A stretch of DNA of 64,000 nucleotides from an uncultured Ruminococcus sp. Its GTDB lineage: Bacteria > Bacillota > Clostridia > Oscillospirales > CAG-272. A program made the position numbers and the translations under genes. Under the pieces are notes generated by a model. It did no database searches. It had not been told where the DNA came from and saw only the letters and a list, made by a program, of their open reading frames with translations. The stretch lies in contig URUL01000001.1 of the NCBI GenBank assembly GCA_900551005.1, forward strand, positions 1 through 64,000, read 5' to 3'. Below, piece by piece: positions 1 through 7,462 of this stretch (positions within the stretch are counted from its first letter, which is position 1; every line of letters starts with the position of its first letter).

Positions 1-4
1 CGTT

Positions 5-532
5 TCAACCGATGGCAAAAAAGTATTGGTATTCGCCTTTCTTGTAATCTTCCGCAAGAGCATCTGTGTGCAAGATGAGGAGCTTGTCGGTATAGTCATC
101 CTCGTTGCTGTTGGGAAGGCATGCTTCTTGGGACAGGATTCCAAGTTCCTCGGACAAGTATTTTCTGTACTGTCCGACCATGCCGTTGACCAGTTCGGGA
201 TGCGTCCGCAGTTCGAATTCGCAATTGTGAATGTCATTCGGAATATAGAATGTGGTTCTCGCCCACTTCTTGGTGTCGGGACGGTATCTGCCGTCGTAAT
301 CGTTTTCGTTAACGGTATTCGCCAAGACCCAACCCACACGGTCAATTCCGAATTCCTGACAAGCTGTTTTGATGATCTCATCCGGAAGGATGTTTCCGCT
401 ATACTGTTCGGACACCATCTTGTCGATGGCGTCCCTGCAACGGATATTTTCCTTGTGAGAATCACGCCAGAGGTTCATTTCATTACAGCGTTTCGCTTCG
501 GATAGCGAGTATCTGTATACGTGTCCGGGCAT
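5..532 (-). CDS. DUF3849 family element protein
   Basis: A 175-residue protein whose central part (about residues 85-130, with a WARTTFYIP segment and an HPELVNGMV segment) resembles the DUF3849 family carried by Clostridial conjugative elements. Its biochemical function is unknown. The ATG overlaps the stop of the upstream AbrB-like gene as TAATG, implying translational coupling. It is complete, with a TGA at the extreme left of the window. No membrane segment or catalytic motif is evident. The family call comes from remembered motif similarity and has not been searched. Confidence 0.65.
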   Translation of the reverse strand: MPGHVYRYSLSEAKRCNEMNLWRDSHKENIRCRDAIDKMVSEQYSGNILPDEIIKTACQEFGIDRVGWVLANTVNENDYDGRYRPDTKKWARTTFYIPNDIHNCEFELRTHPELVNGMVGQYRKYLSEELGILSQEACLPNSNEDDYTDKLLILHTDALAEDYKKGEYQYFFAIG

Positions 533-810
533 TACGCATGCTCCTTGGCACTGATCTTGATGGAGAGATAACGGTGTAGAGCCTTCTGCTCGGTTTCTGT
601 GAGGCTGTTGACAACATCAAGGATCGAGCCTTCGTTCTCGTCGGGATGTTTACAGCCATCGCATATCTTTTCCTTACGAAGAATGACCGTGTTTTCATCC
701 TTCATTTCGTAGGAGACAAGGCTGTTGTATCCGATGCGCATTTTCATGCGGATTTCGAAAGGAACGGTGGTTCTTCCTCTTTTGCCGATGAGCTTGAATA
801 TCTTTTCCAT
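532..810 (-). CDS. AbrB/SpoVT-like DNA-binding protein
   Basis: A 92-residue protein. The N-terminus (MEKIFKLIGKRGRTTVPFEI) matches the swapped-hairpin AbrB/SpoVT fold, in which a short strand is followed by a GRTTVP-type turn and the segment IRMKMRIGYNSLVSYEM. Such proteins are transcription regulators or antitoxins. A Cys-x-x-Cys-x-His cluster (CDGCKH) at about residue 50 could bind metal. The open frame extends 27 codons further upstream, but this ATG is preceded by a GGGGG Shine-Dalgarno-like run and begins exactly at the conserved domain. No toxin partner is adjacent, so a role in regulating the element is more likely. Confidence 0.7.
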   Translation of the reverse strand: MEKIFKLIGKRGRTTVPFEIRMKMRIGYNSLVSYEMKDENTVILRKEKICDGCKHPDENEGSILDVVNSLTETEQKALHRYLSIKISAKEHA

Positions 811-824
811 GCGCGTTACCCCCG

Positions 825-1079
825 TCAGTCGAGTACGCACTCGCCGCAATGCGGACAGAAATACTCGCAGTAATCGCAATTTCCATCGCAATCATCTTCG
901 TCATCATCGCTGAGGTCGTCTTCGGTATCCTCAAATTCATCATCTGCTTCATCATCAGCAAATACGAGCGTGATGCGGTTGCCGGACACGGATGCTATGA
1001 TGGGGGTGTCATCCGTGAGTTCGAGAGCATCCACAAGCTCCTCGGGGAGGGTAAAACTTACTTTACATTTGATTTCCAT
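825..1079 (-). CDS. Small acidic AbrB-like protein with C-terminal cysteine cluster
   Basis: An 84-residue protein in three parts: a basic N-terminus with an AbrB/MazE-like pattern (CKVSFTLPEELVDALEL, then SVSGNRITLVF), a very acidic Asp/Glu middle (about residues 42-66), and a Cys-rich tail (CDGNCDYCEYFCPHCGEC) that could form a zinc site. The function is unknown. Its start lies inside the 3' end of the adenine methylase gene (22-nt overlap), so expression is probably coupled. The combination of acidic linker and zinc tail suggests a protein- or DNA-binding accessory factor of the element. Confidence 0.55.
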   Translation of the reverse strand: MEIKCKVSFTLPEELVDALELTDDTPIIASVSGNRITLVFADDEADDEFEDTEDDLSDDDEDDCDGNCDYCEYFCPHCGECVLD

Positions 1080-1930
1080 ATAATTCTGTGCTCCTTTAAT
1101 ATTTTTTCTGATTCTTCGAGATCGTCAAAGAGAGTCAGTTGTCTTGCGAGGACTCCTTCCTCGTAGGTGTCATAATTTGAAATGAGTAATTCCGGATACT
1201 GCTTCCCGGCATCATACCGTTGGGCAATATTCGAAAGTCTTGTGGTGGATTCGATCATGATCCCTTCTCTTGAATACAGCTCCCGGATCTCCGGGCAGTC
1301 ATTGTATGAGAGAAGGAATTTGCCTTTGATCTTCATCAACGCATTGCAGAGCCGTTCATGGTCGGCTCGCCCGAAGCCTACATCCTCGTAATAGTCCTCG
1401 GTTTCATAGTACGGAGGATCGAGATAGAAGATGGTATTCGGGCGGTCGTACTGTGCAATGAGCTTTTCAAAGTCCTTGTTTTCGATCACCACGTTTTGCA
1501 AGCGTCGGGACGCTTCGGTTATCAAGGGAAAGTTACGCCACATATTGTGCGGTTGCGCTCCAAAGGAGTCAAGCCCTGATGCGTAGCTTTGCCGGATGAT
1601 CTGATAAAAGTAGGCGGCACGTTTGATGTCGGGGATGGCGGTCTTGCTTTTCAGTACCTCTCGGATATGCTCGAAATCTGTTCGTGAATTGAGCGAATAC
1701 CGGAGTTCCTCGCAGAGTTCCTCGGGGTGATCTCTTACGCACCTGTAGAGGTTTGCAAGGTTCGGATTGAAGTCGTTATACACCTCAAATTTTCCGGGTG
1801 TCTTATGAAAGAGCACCCACCCGCCACCGCCGAACACCTCAACGTATCTGTCACAGGAGTGGCAAAGCCTTGTCACGATCGCATCCCGCAAGGCTTTTTT
1901 GCCGCCTACCCACGACATAAAACTGTTCAT
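1058..1930 (-). CDS. D12-class adenine-specific DNA methyltransferase
   Basis: A 290-residue N6-adenine methyltransferase of the Dam/D12 class. SAM-binding motif I is SWVGGK near residue 6, followed by EVFGGGGWVLF. The catalytic motif IV is DPPY in FYLDPPYYETED at about residue 175. Further D12-like segments follow (LSYNDCPEIRELY). Recognition sequence cannot be read from the protein. The chosen ATG has an AGAAAGGAAACA leader; the open frame 23 codons upstream lacks family similarity. With no restriction endonuclease beside it, it is most likely an orphan methylase that protects the element from host restriction. Confidence 0.88.
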   Translation of the reverse strand: MNSFMSWVGGKKALRDAIVTRLCHSCDRYVEVFGGGGWVLFHKTPGKFEVYNDFNPNLANLYRCVRDHPEELCEELRYSLNSRTDFEHIREVLKSKTAIPDIKRAAYFYQIIRQSYASGLDSFGAQPHNMWRNFPLITEASRRLQNVVIENKDFEKLIAQYDRPNTIFYLDPPYYETEDYYEDVGFGRADHERLCNALMKIKGKFLLSYNDCPEIRELYSREGIMIESTTRLSNIAQRYDAGKQYPELLISNYDTYEEGVLARQLTLFDDLEESEKILKEHRIIWKSNVK

Positions 1931-2008
1931 TGTTTCCTTTCTGAAGCCGAGTACAAAAGAAAAGACCGTTTTGCCTTTCCTTCTGCAAAACGACCTCATA
2001 ATTTGTTT

Positions 2009-2092
2009 TTATTTTTTGTTGATCTGAAAGCGGCACATCGTGAATACGCCCACGATGCCACCAACTAACAGACCGATGAAGAAGGTCAGCAT
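2009..2092 (-). CDS. DUF3789-like single-span micropeptide
   Basis: A 27-codon ORF beginning MLTFFIGLLVGG and continuing through one hydrophobic span (about residues 1-20) to a short polar tail ending in two lysines and TAA. Tiny proteins of this form (DUF3789) are common in Clostridial mobile elements; their function is unknown. Its ATG lies inside the last codons of the Api92-like gene (ATGCTGA overlap), and a GAGGAAGG Shine-Dalgarno sequence sits 9 nt upstream within that gene. The coupled arrangement and the membrane-span composition argue that it is translated. Confidence 0.6.
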   Translation of the reverse strand: MLTFFIGLLVGGIVGVFTMCRFQINKK

Positions 2093-2931
2093 AGCGTCAT
2101 ACCTTCCTCGTTGTGGTAGGCTGACTCCATGGCATCATCGCCAAGGCTTTGCACATAACCGTTGTAGTCATCCCAGGAATTACAGCGATGGATACCCCAA
2201 GCACGAATGCCGGCTTTTGCTTCTTCAAGTGAGCTCGTATCCTCGCCGTGAAGTCTGTCGAGTTCCAGCCACACCTTGCCGTTATTCTCGTCATAACAAA
2301 GGACAGCCGGATGACCGAGAGAAGCATCGCACTGAAAGGACGGCGATACATGAACCCCCTCACAGTATTCGTAGTAGTTGCCGAGAAGGGATAGCACATA
2401 ACCTGAAGCGGAGTTGATGTCAAATGACAGTTCAATCCCAATAATATCCGCGGCAAGCTCCTGCGCTACGGCAGTTCCTTCCTGTGGGGAATTGTCATCA
2501 ATTAACTCTCCGGCGATAAAGGAGATCTCACCCACATTGTAACCGAGGTCTTCATCGGCATAACGAAGCTCAAATTCTACATCGGGGTATTTTTCGGACA
2601 GCTTGAAAAGGACACGAAACGGAGAACCGTTTGCCGTGAGGAATGTTATCGTACCGGTGTCACCGGAATAGGTGGGGGTTTCAAAGCCATAGGCGTTCCA
2701 TTTGGTGTTCCAGTTTTTCATGCGCCAGTCGTACCAGTTGTTGTCCTTGTAGCGTTTCATTTCTTCGAGCCCGAGGTCTCCCATATATAGACCTTCGGGT
2801 TCGGGAATCAGTTTCCGGAAGTCGATTGAACCGAGTCCGGCTTCGTCGCTCTGAATATCCTTCAGAATCTCATGGAAACGGTCTTCCGTACAATGGTGAA
2901 AGTGCAATTCATTGGTTACATGGTTCGGCAT
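2086..2931 (-). CDS. Api92-like (DUF1281 ferredoxin-fold) protein
   Basis: A 281-residue protein beginning MPNHVTNELHFHHCTEDRF, with a later NWNTKWNAYG segment at about residue 72. This is the pattern of the Api92-like ferredoxin-fold family found in phages and integrative elements. The molecular role is unknown. The C-terminal half is acidic and has no recognisable domain. An Asp-rich composition is shared with several neighbours and would fit a DNA-mimic anti-restriction role, but that is only a guess. GGAGGAAGATAATC precedes the ATG, which lies 22 nt inside the cytosine methylase gene. Confidence 0.65.
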   Translation of the reverse strand: MPNHVTNELHFHHCTEDRFHEILKDIQSDEAGLGSIDFRKLIPEPEGLYMGDLGLEEMKRYKDNNWYDWRMKNWNTKWNAYGFETPTYSGDTGTITFLTANGSPFRVLFKLSEKYPDVEFELRYADEDLGYNVGEISFIAGELIDDNSPQEGTAVAQELAADIIGIELSFDINSASGYVLSLLGNYYEYCEGVHVSPSFQCDASLGHPAVLCYDENNGKVWLELDRLHGEDTSSLEEAKAGIRAWGIHRCNSWDDYNGYVQSLGDDAMESAYHNEEGMTLC

Positions 2932-4225
2932 GATTATCTTCCTCCGTCGCTTTCCTTTCGTGAATTCGTTTGATCACTGCCCCGAGAGCCGTAATGACCG
3001 GAACGCTGACCGCATTACCTGCCATCTTATAGAGCCTTGCATCGGATATTCCTGCTGATTGGGCTTTCAAAAACTGCTCGTCGGTAAATCCCTGCAAACG
3101 CCAGCACTCAATGGGCATGAGCTTGCGGATGCGGTCCTGCTCGGCAATCCCGTGTAGGTCTTGGGTTGTGAGTGTAAACATCGGTTCTTCCGGGTCTTTC
3201 ATCCTTCTGCCTTGCTGACGAACGGTTTCCCGCTCAGGATTCAGAAAAGCGCACGGGCCATCTCCCGCCTTTTCCAAGACTCCGGAATGCTCACCCCGGC
3301 GGTTGCCGATCCCCGAATCCTGTCTTGCCGTAATGCAACGGGCAAGCTCTGTGATCTTGGGTTCAGGATTCATATCGATACAATAGACTCCCTGTGTACT
3401 GCTCGTAGTCAGCGTGTGGGCGATCTGTTTGCCGACACGTCCTCGTCTTGAATTGAGATTGGGATATGCCAGGTCAATACTGTCACCGGGTTCGGCCATC
3501 TGAAAGCCGGACTTGGTGAAGGATTTGATGGGAAGTTGTCCAACCGAATACAAGCCGGTGTTCCCGGCAAAACCTCCGGCACTGCTTGTCAGTGTACAGC
3601 TCAGTCCTTCTTGTCCGTAGATTCTGTCACCTTGTCTGCCGCCGATCTTTTGAATAATAGTTTTTGGATTTGAATCGGTGAAAGATAATATCTCTCCGGG
3701 GCATTCTTCTCCAAGACAGCAGACAAGAAACACTCTTTTTCGGGATTGGGGAACACCGAAATCTGCGCTGTTAAGAACCTGCCATGCGACATCGTACCCC
3801 AGTTCCGAAAGCGTACCGAGGATGGTCGCAAACGTCCTGCCGCTGTCGTGAGATAGCAGTCCGGGAACGTTTTCAAGGAGCAGATACTTAGGTCTTTTAA
3901 CTCTGGCAATCCGAGCGATCTCAAAGAAAAGCGTTCCTCGGGCATCTTCAAAGCCCCCTCGCTTTCCAGCGATTGAAAAGCTCTGACAAGGGAATCCGCC
4001 GCAAATAAGGTCGATATCCGGCAATTCTTCGGGGACGATCTTTCTTGCGTCTTCAAAAAATAGTTCTCCTTTCGTGTCATAGATTGCTTCATAGGCTTTC
4101 CGTGCGTAAGGATCGATCTCGCAAAAACCTACGGGGACAAAAAAATCGCCGAACTTGGAGAGTCCTGATCTGAACCCACCAATGCCGGCGAACATGTCCA
4201 AATATTTGATTTGATTATTATTCAG
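2909..4225 (-). CDS. dcm: C5 cytosine-specific DNA methyltransferase
   Basis: About 438 residues, making 5-methylcytosine in DNA. Motif I is FAGIGGFRSGL, motif IV is GGFPCQSFSIAG with the catalytic Cys, and motif VI is LLENVPGLL. QSRKRVFLV and the C-terminal motif X region (LYKMAGNAVSVPV) complete the fold; the variable target-recognition region is about residues 210-360. The first ATG (4201) cuts off conserved residues. The frame extends upstream through TATTTG to a CTG at 4225 placed 9 nt after GGAGG and overlapping the previous stop as CTGA, so CTG is the inferred start. No endonuclease is adjacent, suggesting self-protection of the element. Confidence 0.88.
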   Translation of the reverse strand: MNNNQIKYLDMFAGIGGFRSGLSKFGDFFVPVGFCEIDPYARKAYEAIYDTKGELFFEDARKIVPEELPDIDLICGGFPCQSFSIAGKRGGFEDARGTLFFEIARIARVKRPKYLLLENVPGLLSHDSGRTFATILGTLSELGYDVAWQVLNSADFGVPQSRKRVFLVCCLGEECPGEILSFTDSNPKTIIQKIGGRQGDRIYGQEGLSCTLTSSAGGFAGNTGLYSVGQLPIKSFTKSGFQMAEPGDSIDLAYPNLNSRRGRVGKQIAHTLTTSSTQGVYCIDMNPEPKITELARCITARQDSGIGNRRGEHSGVLEKAGDGPCAFLNPERETVRQQGRRMKDPEEPMFTLTTQDLHGIAEQDRIRKLMPIECWRLQGFTDEQFLKAQSAGISDARLYKMAGNAVSVPVITALGAVIKRIHERKATEEDNHAEPCNQ

Positions 4226-4989
4226 AGGCTCATACCTCCGTTCTGCTCAAACGACTGTCCAGTAGCGGAGGAGATGATATCCCAAATGTCTTCGGGACAA
4301 TCTGCCATATCTACGTGGATATCGCTCTCACAATTTACTGTGTACCAGTATCGGTACGGTACCAGATTCTGCATGAAGGCTTTTTGGTCTTCTGTTTCTT
4401 CCGTTACACCGTGATCGATTACGCCTGTCGGTGTCATAACGCACGTACCCCAATGTTCTCCGGAGGAGTCCAAGTCAAGGGTTACAAGCGCAGGATAGTA
4501 GTCGCCTGTCTGCAGGGATTCTACGATGGCAGGTACTTGGATGAAACCGACGAGACCATCGACACTGTCTGTGTCATAAATCTCAACGAACTTGTCGTGA
4601 AGCTGCCCCAAAATCTCGGTGGTGTAGCTGTCATTCGCATTCTCGATTTCCTCGGCGAAGCGGTCAAGGTCTACATCCGCAAAGATATCTCGGTGAACGG
4701 CCTCGTAATACTTGTCGTAATTCCGTGCGCACTTTTCTTCGAGAAGCTCGGCTTGCGTTAAGGCTCTGTAATGATCCTCTCCGTATGCCAAACCGAGGCT
4801 TCTGCCGTTATCGAACCTGCAGAAGACGGTAGCAATGTCATCGATTCCCTCAACCGTGCCTTTGGTTCCGGGCGGAATCGGACGTGGATCATCTCCCATA
4901 CTGATGAGTTTGATGCGAGTGCCTATGGGATAGCGTTCTCGCAAGCTCTTTGCGATGTTGCTCAATTGGCTGAAGGAATATTCCATCAC
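4222..4989 (-). CDS. DUF4314-domain element protein
   Basis: A 255-residue protein. The N-terminal segment (about residues 20-60), with GTRIKLISMGDDPRPIPPGT followed by KGTVEGID, is the DUF4314 signature of Clostridial mobile elements, an SH3-like fold of unknown function. The rest is acidic, with a C-terminal portion that I do not recognise. The track start is GTG at 4989; the adjacent ATG at 4986 is equally plausible and overlaps the upstream stop as ATGTGATG. A GGGAGG Shine-Dalgarno sequence is supplied by the last codons of the upstream gene. Confidence 0.65.
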   Translation of the reverse strand: MMEYSFSQLSNIAKSLRERYPIGTRIKLISMGDDPRPIPPGTKGTVEGIDDIATVFCRFDNGRSLGLAYGEDHYRALTQAELLEEKCARNYDKYYEAVHRDIFADVDLDRFAEEIENANDSYTTEILGQLHDKFVEIYDTDSVDGLVGFIQVPAIVESLQTGDYYPALVTLDLDSSGEHWGTCVMTPTGVIDHGVTEETEDQKAFMQNLVPYRYWYTVNCESDIHVDMADCPEDIWDIISSATGQSFEQNGGMSL

Positions 4990-5399
4990 ATACCTCCCAT
5001 TTCCATGCCGCTATCAAAGCGATAGCCTTGGTCGGCATACATGGAGATATAGTCCTCAACCGTATCGGAGATAAGTTTGTAGTCATAAGCGGTCGGATGA
5101 TAGATATACCAGTCAACTTTTTGACCGTCTTCCCAAATATGGGGTTCACGGTCACCCTTCATGCCGATGATATCGGAAAATTTGAAGGTTTCGCTGTCAA
5201 CCGTACCTTCGTGGCGGTTGATGATGGTGAGTCGCAAGGCATCATACTTTGCGTGGGTATTCGTGTAGACGAATTGTACCTTGGCTCTTAAATCTTCACC
5301 GATGGGAGCAATCATTGTCTTACCTGCGAAAACCGCATCCTCCGAAATACATTCAGAATCGTCAAAGAGCCTGTGAAGCTCTTTTTCAAAAAAAGTCAA
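4986..5399 (-). CDS. Hypothetical element protein (137 aa)
   Basis: I do not recognise a family. The protein is acidic and soluble, with a tail ending GMEMGGM. The open frame runs to 5519, but the best start is TTG at 5399, placed 9 nt after an AAAGGAG Shine-Dalgarno sequence, giving a protein that begins TFFEKELHRLFDD after the initiator. The longer N-terminus would overlap most of the neighbouring gene and looks non-coding. It lies between two other element genes in one apparent operon. Confidence 0.5.
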   Translation of the reverse strand: MTFFEKELHRLFDDSECISEDAVFAGKTMIAPIGEDLRAKVQFVYTNTHAKYDALRLTIINRHEGTVDSETFKFSDIIGMKGDREPHIWEDGQKVDWYIYHPTAYDYKLISDTVEDYISMYADQGYRFDSGMEMGGM

Positions 5400-5421
5400 T
5401 AATATGATCTCCTTTCTTCTC

Positions 5422-5688
5422 TTAATACAAATAACGGTCTTCAAAGCCTTCGCTTTTTCGAAGTTCTGCCATGAGCTCATCTCTGAATCGCATATCTGTG
5501 CATTCGTCGATCTCACCATTTTCGAATTCCAAAAGCGTAGTGCCGTCTGCTTCTGCGATATAACCGCAGTGTTGTGTATGAATGAAGTCAGCCACTTCTT
5601 TCATACTGTGGAGTTGTATGCCCTCGTCATAGAGTCCGATATGACCGAGGAGCATGTCGTAATACATTTCTGTCACGCTCACCCCCAA
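5422..5688 (-). CDS. Small hypothetical element protein
   Basis: An 88-codon frame with no recognised domain: VTEMYYDMLLGHIGLYDEG near the start, then acidic with a basic-aromatic end (FEDRYLY). The start is uncertain. The frame opens with TTG at 5688 overlapping the upstream gene, with GTG (5682) and ATG (5667) as alternatives. The GGATTGGGGGTGAG context suggests a start at one of the GTG codons. It is followed after 22 nt by the next gene's Shine-Dalgarno sequence, so it belongs to the same operon. Confidence 0.5.
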   Translation of the reverse strand: MGVSVTEMYYDMLLGHIGLYDEGIQLHSMKEVADFIHTQHCGYIAEADGTTLLEFENGEIDECTDMRFRDELMAELRKSEGFEDRYLY

Positions 5689-6023
5689 TCCATCCCGAAA
5701 AGTTCATCGGGAGAATAACTGCAGGTGAAGTCAACAGATTCAATGTGGTCGCAGTGACCGGAGAGGAACTTCTCGTCCTTCTGCATTCGGAGCAGGAAGT
5801 ATGCCACTTCCTCGATGGATGCCTTGAATGTTTCACCTTCGCCGTAAAGATAGGCTTCAGCGTGTACGGTGATCTCGGTGTCTTCCTCAATGCTGTCGAT
5901 GAAATCTTCGAACTTGGTGTAGTAATCGAAGTCTTCGAGCTCTCTCGGAATACCGCTGACGAGGAACTCCGCTTCGTTGCCATCGGGAGTTGAAACACGA
6001 ACGTGGGAGAATAGAAGAGCCAT
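5679..6023 (-). CDS. Small hypothetical element protein (114 aa)
   Basis: An acidic 114-residue protein beginning MALLFSHVRVSTPDGNEAEF. It has predicted alternating strands and helices but no motif I can name. The ATG overlaps the preceding stop as TAATG, and the Shine-Dalgarno sequence GGTGGG lies inside the final codons of the upstream gene, so translation is coupled. It is probably an accessory protein of the element; similar short acidic proteins surround the methylases here. Confidence 0.5.
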   Translation of the reverse strand: MALLFSHVRVSTPDGNEAEFLVSGIPRELEDFDYYTKFEDFIDSIEEDTEITVHAEAYLYGEGETFKASIEEVAYFLLRMQKDEKFLSGHCDHIESVDFTCSYSPDELFGMDWG

Positions 6024-6895
6024 TACATCCCACCCATCGTCATGCCGTCCGACATGAGGCGATCCTCGAACTCGTCTTGGTTATCGATGAAATAATTATC
6101 ATCGGGACTCCAAAGGCTCACGTACATGAAAGCACCCCGGTGTCCACCCTCGAAGTAGATCTCTCTCTGCTCGAATCCTTCGCCAAGGCCGTCCGAGTTC
6201 TGTCCGGAGATCCAACTCTTCAGATCCTGTTCCTCGTCCTCTGTGAGGGGGCCTGCGGTCTGTACGGTGATGCATCCGTAAAGCTCGCCGTTTCTACGCT
6301 CGAAGCCCCATTCGGCTGACCGTAGCTTTTCGGACACACCATTGTTTCCATCGAAGTATTCAGCCATGTTGTTTTCATCAATGCTGTTATACTCCGCCAA
6401 ACGCTGACGGATGACATCCTCATGTCGAGCTGCGAAGGTTGCATCTTCCTCGTAGCCGTCCTCATCAACTTCGCCCCAACTATTTGTTCCGTGAACCTGA
6501 ATGGTAAGGGGACAATAGTATTTGGTTGTAACCGATTGAGGATAGGCTTCGGAAAGCATTCTGTCGAGTTGCTCATAGGAGGCAAGTCCTTCGACCTTGA
6601 CGGTGTTCTCAAACTCTCGTCTGTTCTGATAGGGGAGGCTGTGCATCAGAGCGATCGTGTCATTGAACGTGTGAAAGCGGAAGCCTGTGGGGATTGCTTT
6701 GGCGATGGCATTTTCTACAACACCACGGCAGTCGAGCGTGAACGAGAGACCTTGGTCGGATTCTTCATTGTATTTGATGTCGTAAGCACTTGCGTGATTT
6801 TTACCCAAATACGAGAGAGCACCTGCCAACTGTTTTCGATCTACTGGAAGCTGAACATGGGCTGTGTAGTCGCCGTTTGAAATAATTGCATTCAT
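6023..6895 (-). CDS. Hypothetical element protein, first gene of the operon
   Basis: A 290-residue acidic protein beginning MNAIISNGDYTAHVQLPVDR and ending GMTMGGM. Proteins of this general type are annotated as hypothetical in Clostridial conjugative elements; no catalytic motif is visible. The leader contains a good Shine-Dalgarno sequence (AGAAAGGATGATAACAG), and 25-50 nt upstream on the same strand lies a compact hairpin followed by a T-run. Expression of the whole operon may therefore be attenuated in the leader. Confidence 0.55.
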   Translation of the reverse strand: MNAIISNGDYTAHVQLPVDRKQLAGALSYLGKNHASAYDIKYNEESDQGLSFTLDCRGVVENAIAKAIPTGFRFHTFNDTIALMHSLPYQNRREFENTVKVEGLASYEQLDRMLSEAYPQSVTTKYYCPLTIQVHGTNSWGEVDEDGYEEDATFAARHEDVIRQRLAEYNSIDENNMAEYFDGNNGVSEKLRSAEWGFERRNGELYGCITVQTAGPLTEDEEQDLKSWISGQNSDGLGEGFEQREIYFEGGHRGAFMYVSLWSPDDNYFIDNQDEFEDRLMSDGMTMGGM

Positions 6896-6920
6896 CTGTT
6901 ATCATCCTTTCTGCAAATAA

Positions 6921-6945
6921 AAAAGCCAAACGCTTGGCTGATAAG
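6921..6945 (-). terminator. Leader terminator/attenuator hairpin
   Basis: On the minus strand AGCCAA-gcgt-TTGGCT is followed immediately by TTTTTTATT, about 20 nt before the Shine-Dalgarno sequence of the first element gene. A terminator in this position would either end upstream transcription or act as an attenuator of the operon. No antiterminator alternative has been demonstrated. Confidence 0.6.
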
Positions 6946-6994
6946 CATTTGGCTATGTATGCAGAAGGCTTTTCTTCAGCAGTTCAATATTTGG

Positions 6995-7187
6995 TTTTCG
7001 TGAGTTCAAACCCTTCCGATAGAACAATGGACTGTTTTTGAAAATTGTGTTATTCAAGGTTTCGTGGGTTCGGATCCTTTCGTAGAAGGAGGGGACTGAT
7101 TTTGTAGTGCATGATTTGTAAACAATTTGTGTCTAACGCAAAAAACCGAAAGAATTTGAAACCCTGTCGCGGGTTCAAGTCCTTTCG
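6995..7187 (+). repeat. Three imperfect 24-bp tRNA T-arm-like repeats
   Basis: Copies at 6995-7018, 7059-7082 and 7164-7187 share the pattern TTTCGTGGGTTCRARTCCTTTCG, resembling the T-arm and 3' acceptor of a tRNA read on the plus strand. The first two sit in a longer degenerate unit of about 64 bp that also shares ggACTG and TTTTTG. None has a complete D-arm or anticodon arm, so they are not functional tRNAs. They may be remnants of attachment sites or regulatory hairpins. The 6896-7303 stretch has no convincing gene. Confidence 0.5.
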
Positions 7188-7190
7188 GTC
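7141..7190 (-). terminator. Intrinsic terminator
   Basis: On the minus strand ACCGAAAG (7182-7189) pairs with CTTTCGGT (7145-7152), and the 3' side is followed by a run of T. The 29-nt loop contains the third tRNA-T-arm-like repeat. It lies downstream of the tRNA operon terminator and upstream of the element operon. Confidence 0.5.
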
Positions 7191-7302
7191 GCTTGTTTTT
7201 GATGATAGCTTAAGGAAAAACGGCTCAATCCATAGTTCGTTCCTTTCGGCTCAATGAAATACCGAAAATGGATCTATGAAACTTTGAAAAAAAGTAGGCG
7301 CG

Positions 7303-7337
7303 AAAAAACGGGAGAAATCTCTCGAAATCTCCCGTTT
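7303..7337 (-). terminator. Terminator of the tRNA-Met/tRNA-Trp operon
   Basis: A 9-bp perfect stem (AACGGGAGA with TCTCCCGTT) and a 12-nt loop, followed on the minus strand by six T. It begins about 40 nt past the 3' end of tRNA-Trp and is the natural end of that transcript. Confidence 0.85.
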
Positions 7338-7378
7338 TCTCTTGTTTTCTCTTTCGGATCTTTTTTGACCGATAGACT

Positions 7379-7454
7379 TGGCAGGGGCAGTAAGAATCGA
7401 ACTCACGACACGCGGTTTTGGAGACCGCTGCTCTACCTGCTGAGCTATACCCCT
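7379..7454 (-). tRNA. tRNA-Trp (anticodon CCA)
   Basis: A 76-nt cloverleaf. The acceptor AGGGGTA pairs with TGCCCCT and is followed by G and an encoded CCA. The D-arm starts TAGCTCAGCAGGTAGAGC, the anticodon loop is TCTCCAAAA (CCA), and the T-arm is GTGAG-TTCGATT-CTTAC. It lies downstream of tRNA-Met in the same orientation and would decode UGG. Confidence 0.95.
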
Positions 7455-7462
7455 ATACAAAA

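Larger units (their letters stand above)
1..7200. mobile_element. Integrative/conjugative element cargo region (partial, right part)
   Basis: Eleven small to medium genes, all on the minus strand with overlaps or very short gaps, encode families known mainly from Clostridial conjugative elements: DUF3849, AbrB-like, a D12 adenine methylase, DUF3789, Api92-like, a C5 cytosine methylase and DUF4314. Chromosomal housekeeping genes begin immediately to the right, after two tRNA genes, which are common insertion targets. No integrase, relaxase, transfer ATPase or repeat boundary is visible, so the right limit (about 6.9-7.3 kb) is inferred and the left limit lies outside the window. A plasmid fragment is less likely because the sequence runs straight into recR-dnaX. 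Confidence 0.6.

Noticed and set aside
1851..2036. 61-codon minus-strand ORF beside the DUF3789 peptide
   Set aside because: It overlaps the adenine methylase start region and lacks a Shine-Dalgarno sequence; the DUF3789-like frame in the same area is better supported.
6995..7190. Functional tRNA genes
   Set aside because: Only T-arm and acceptor-like pieces are present; no D-arm or anticodon arm can be folded.
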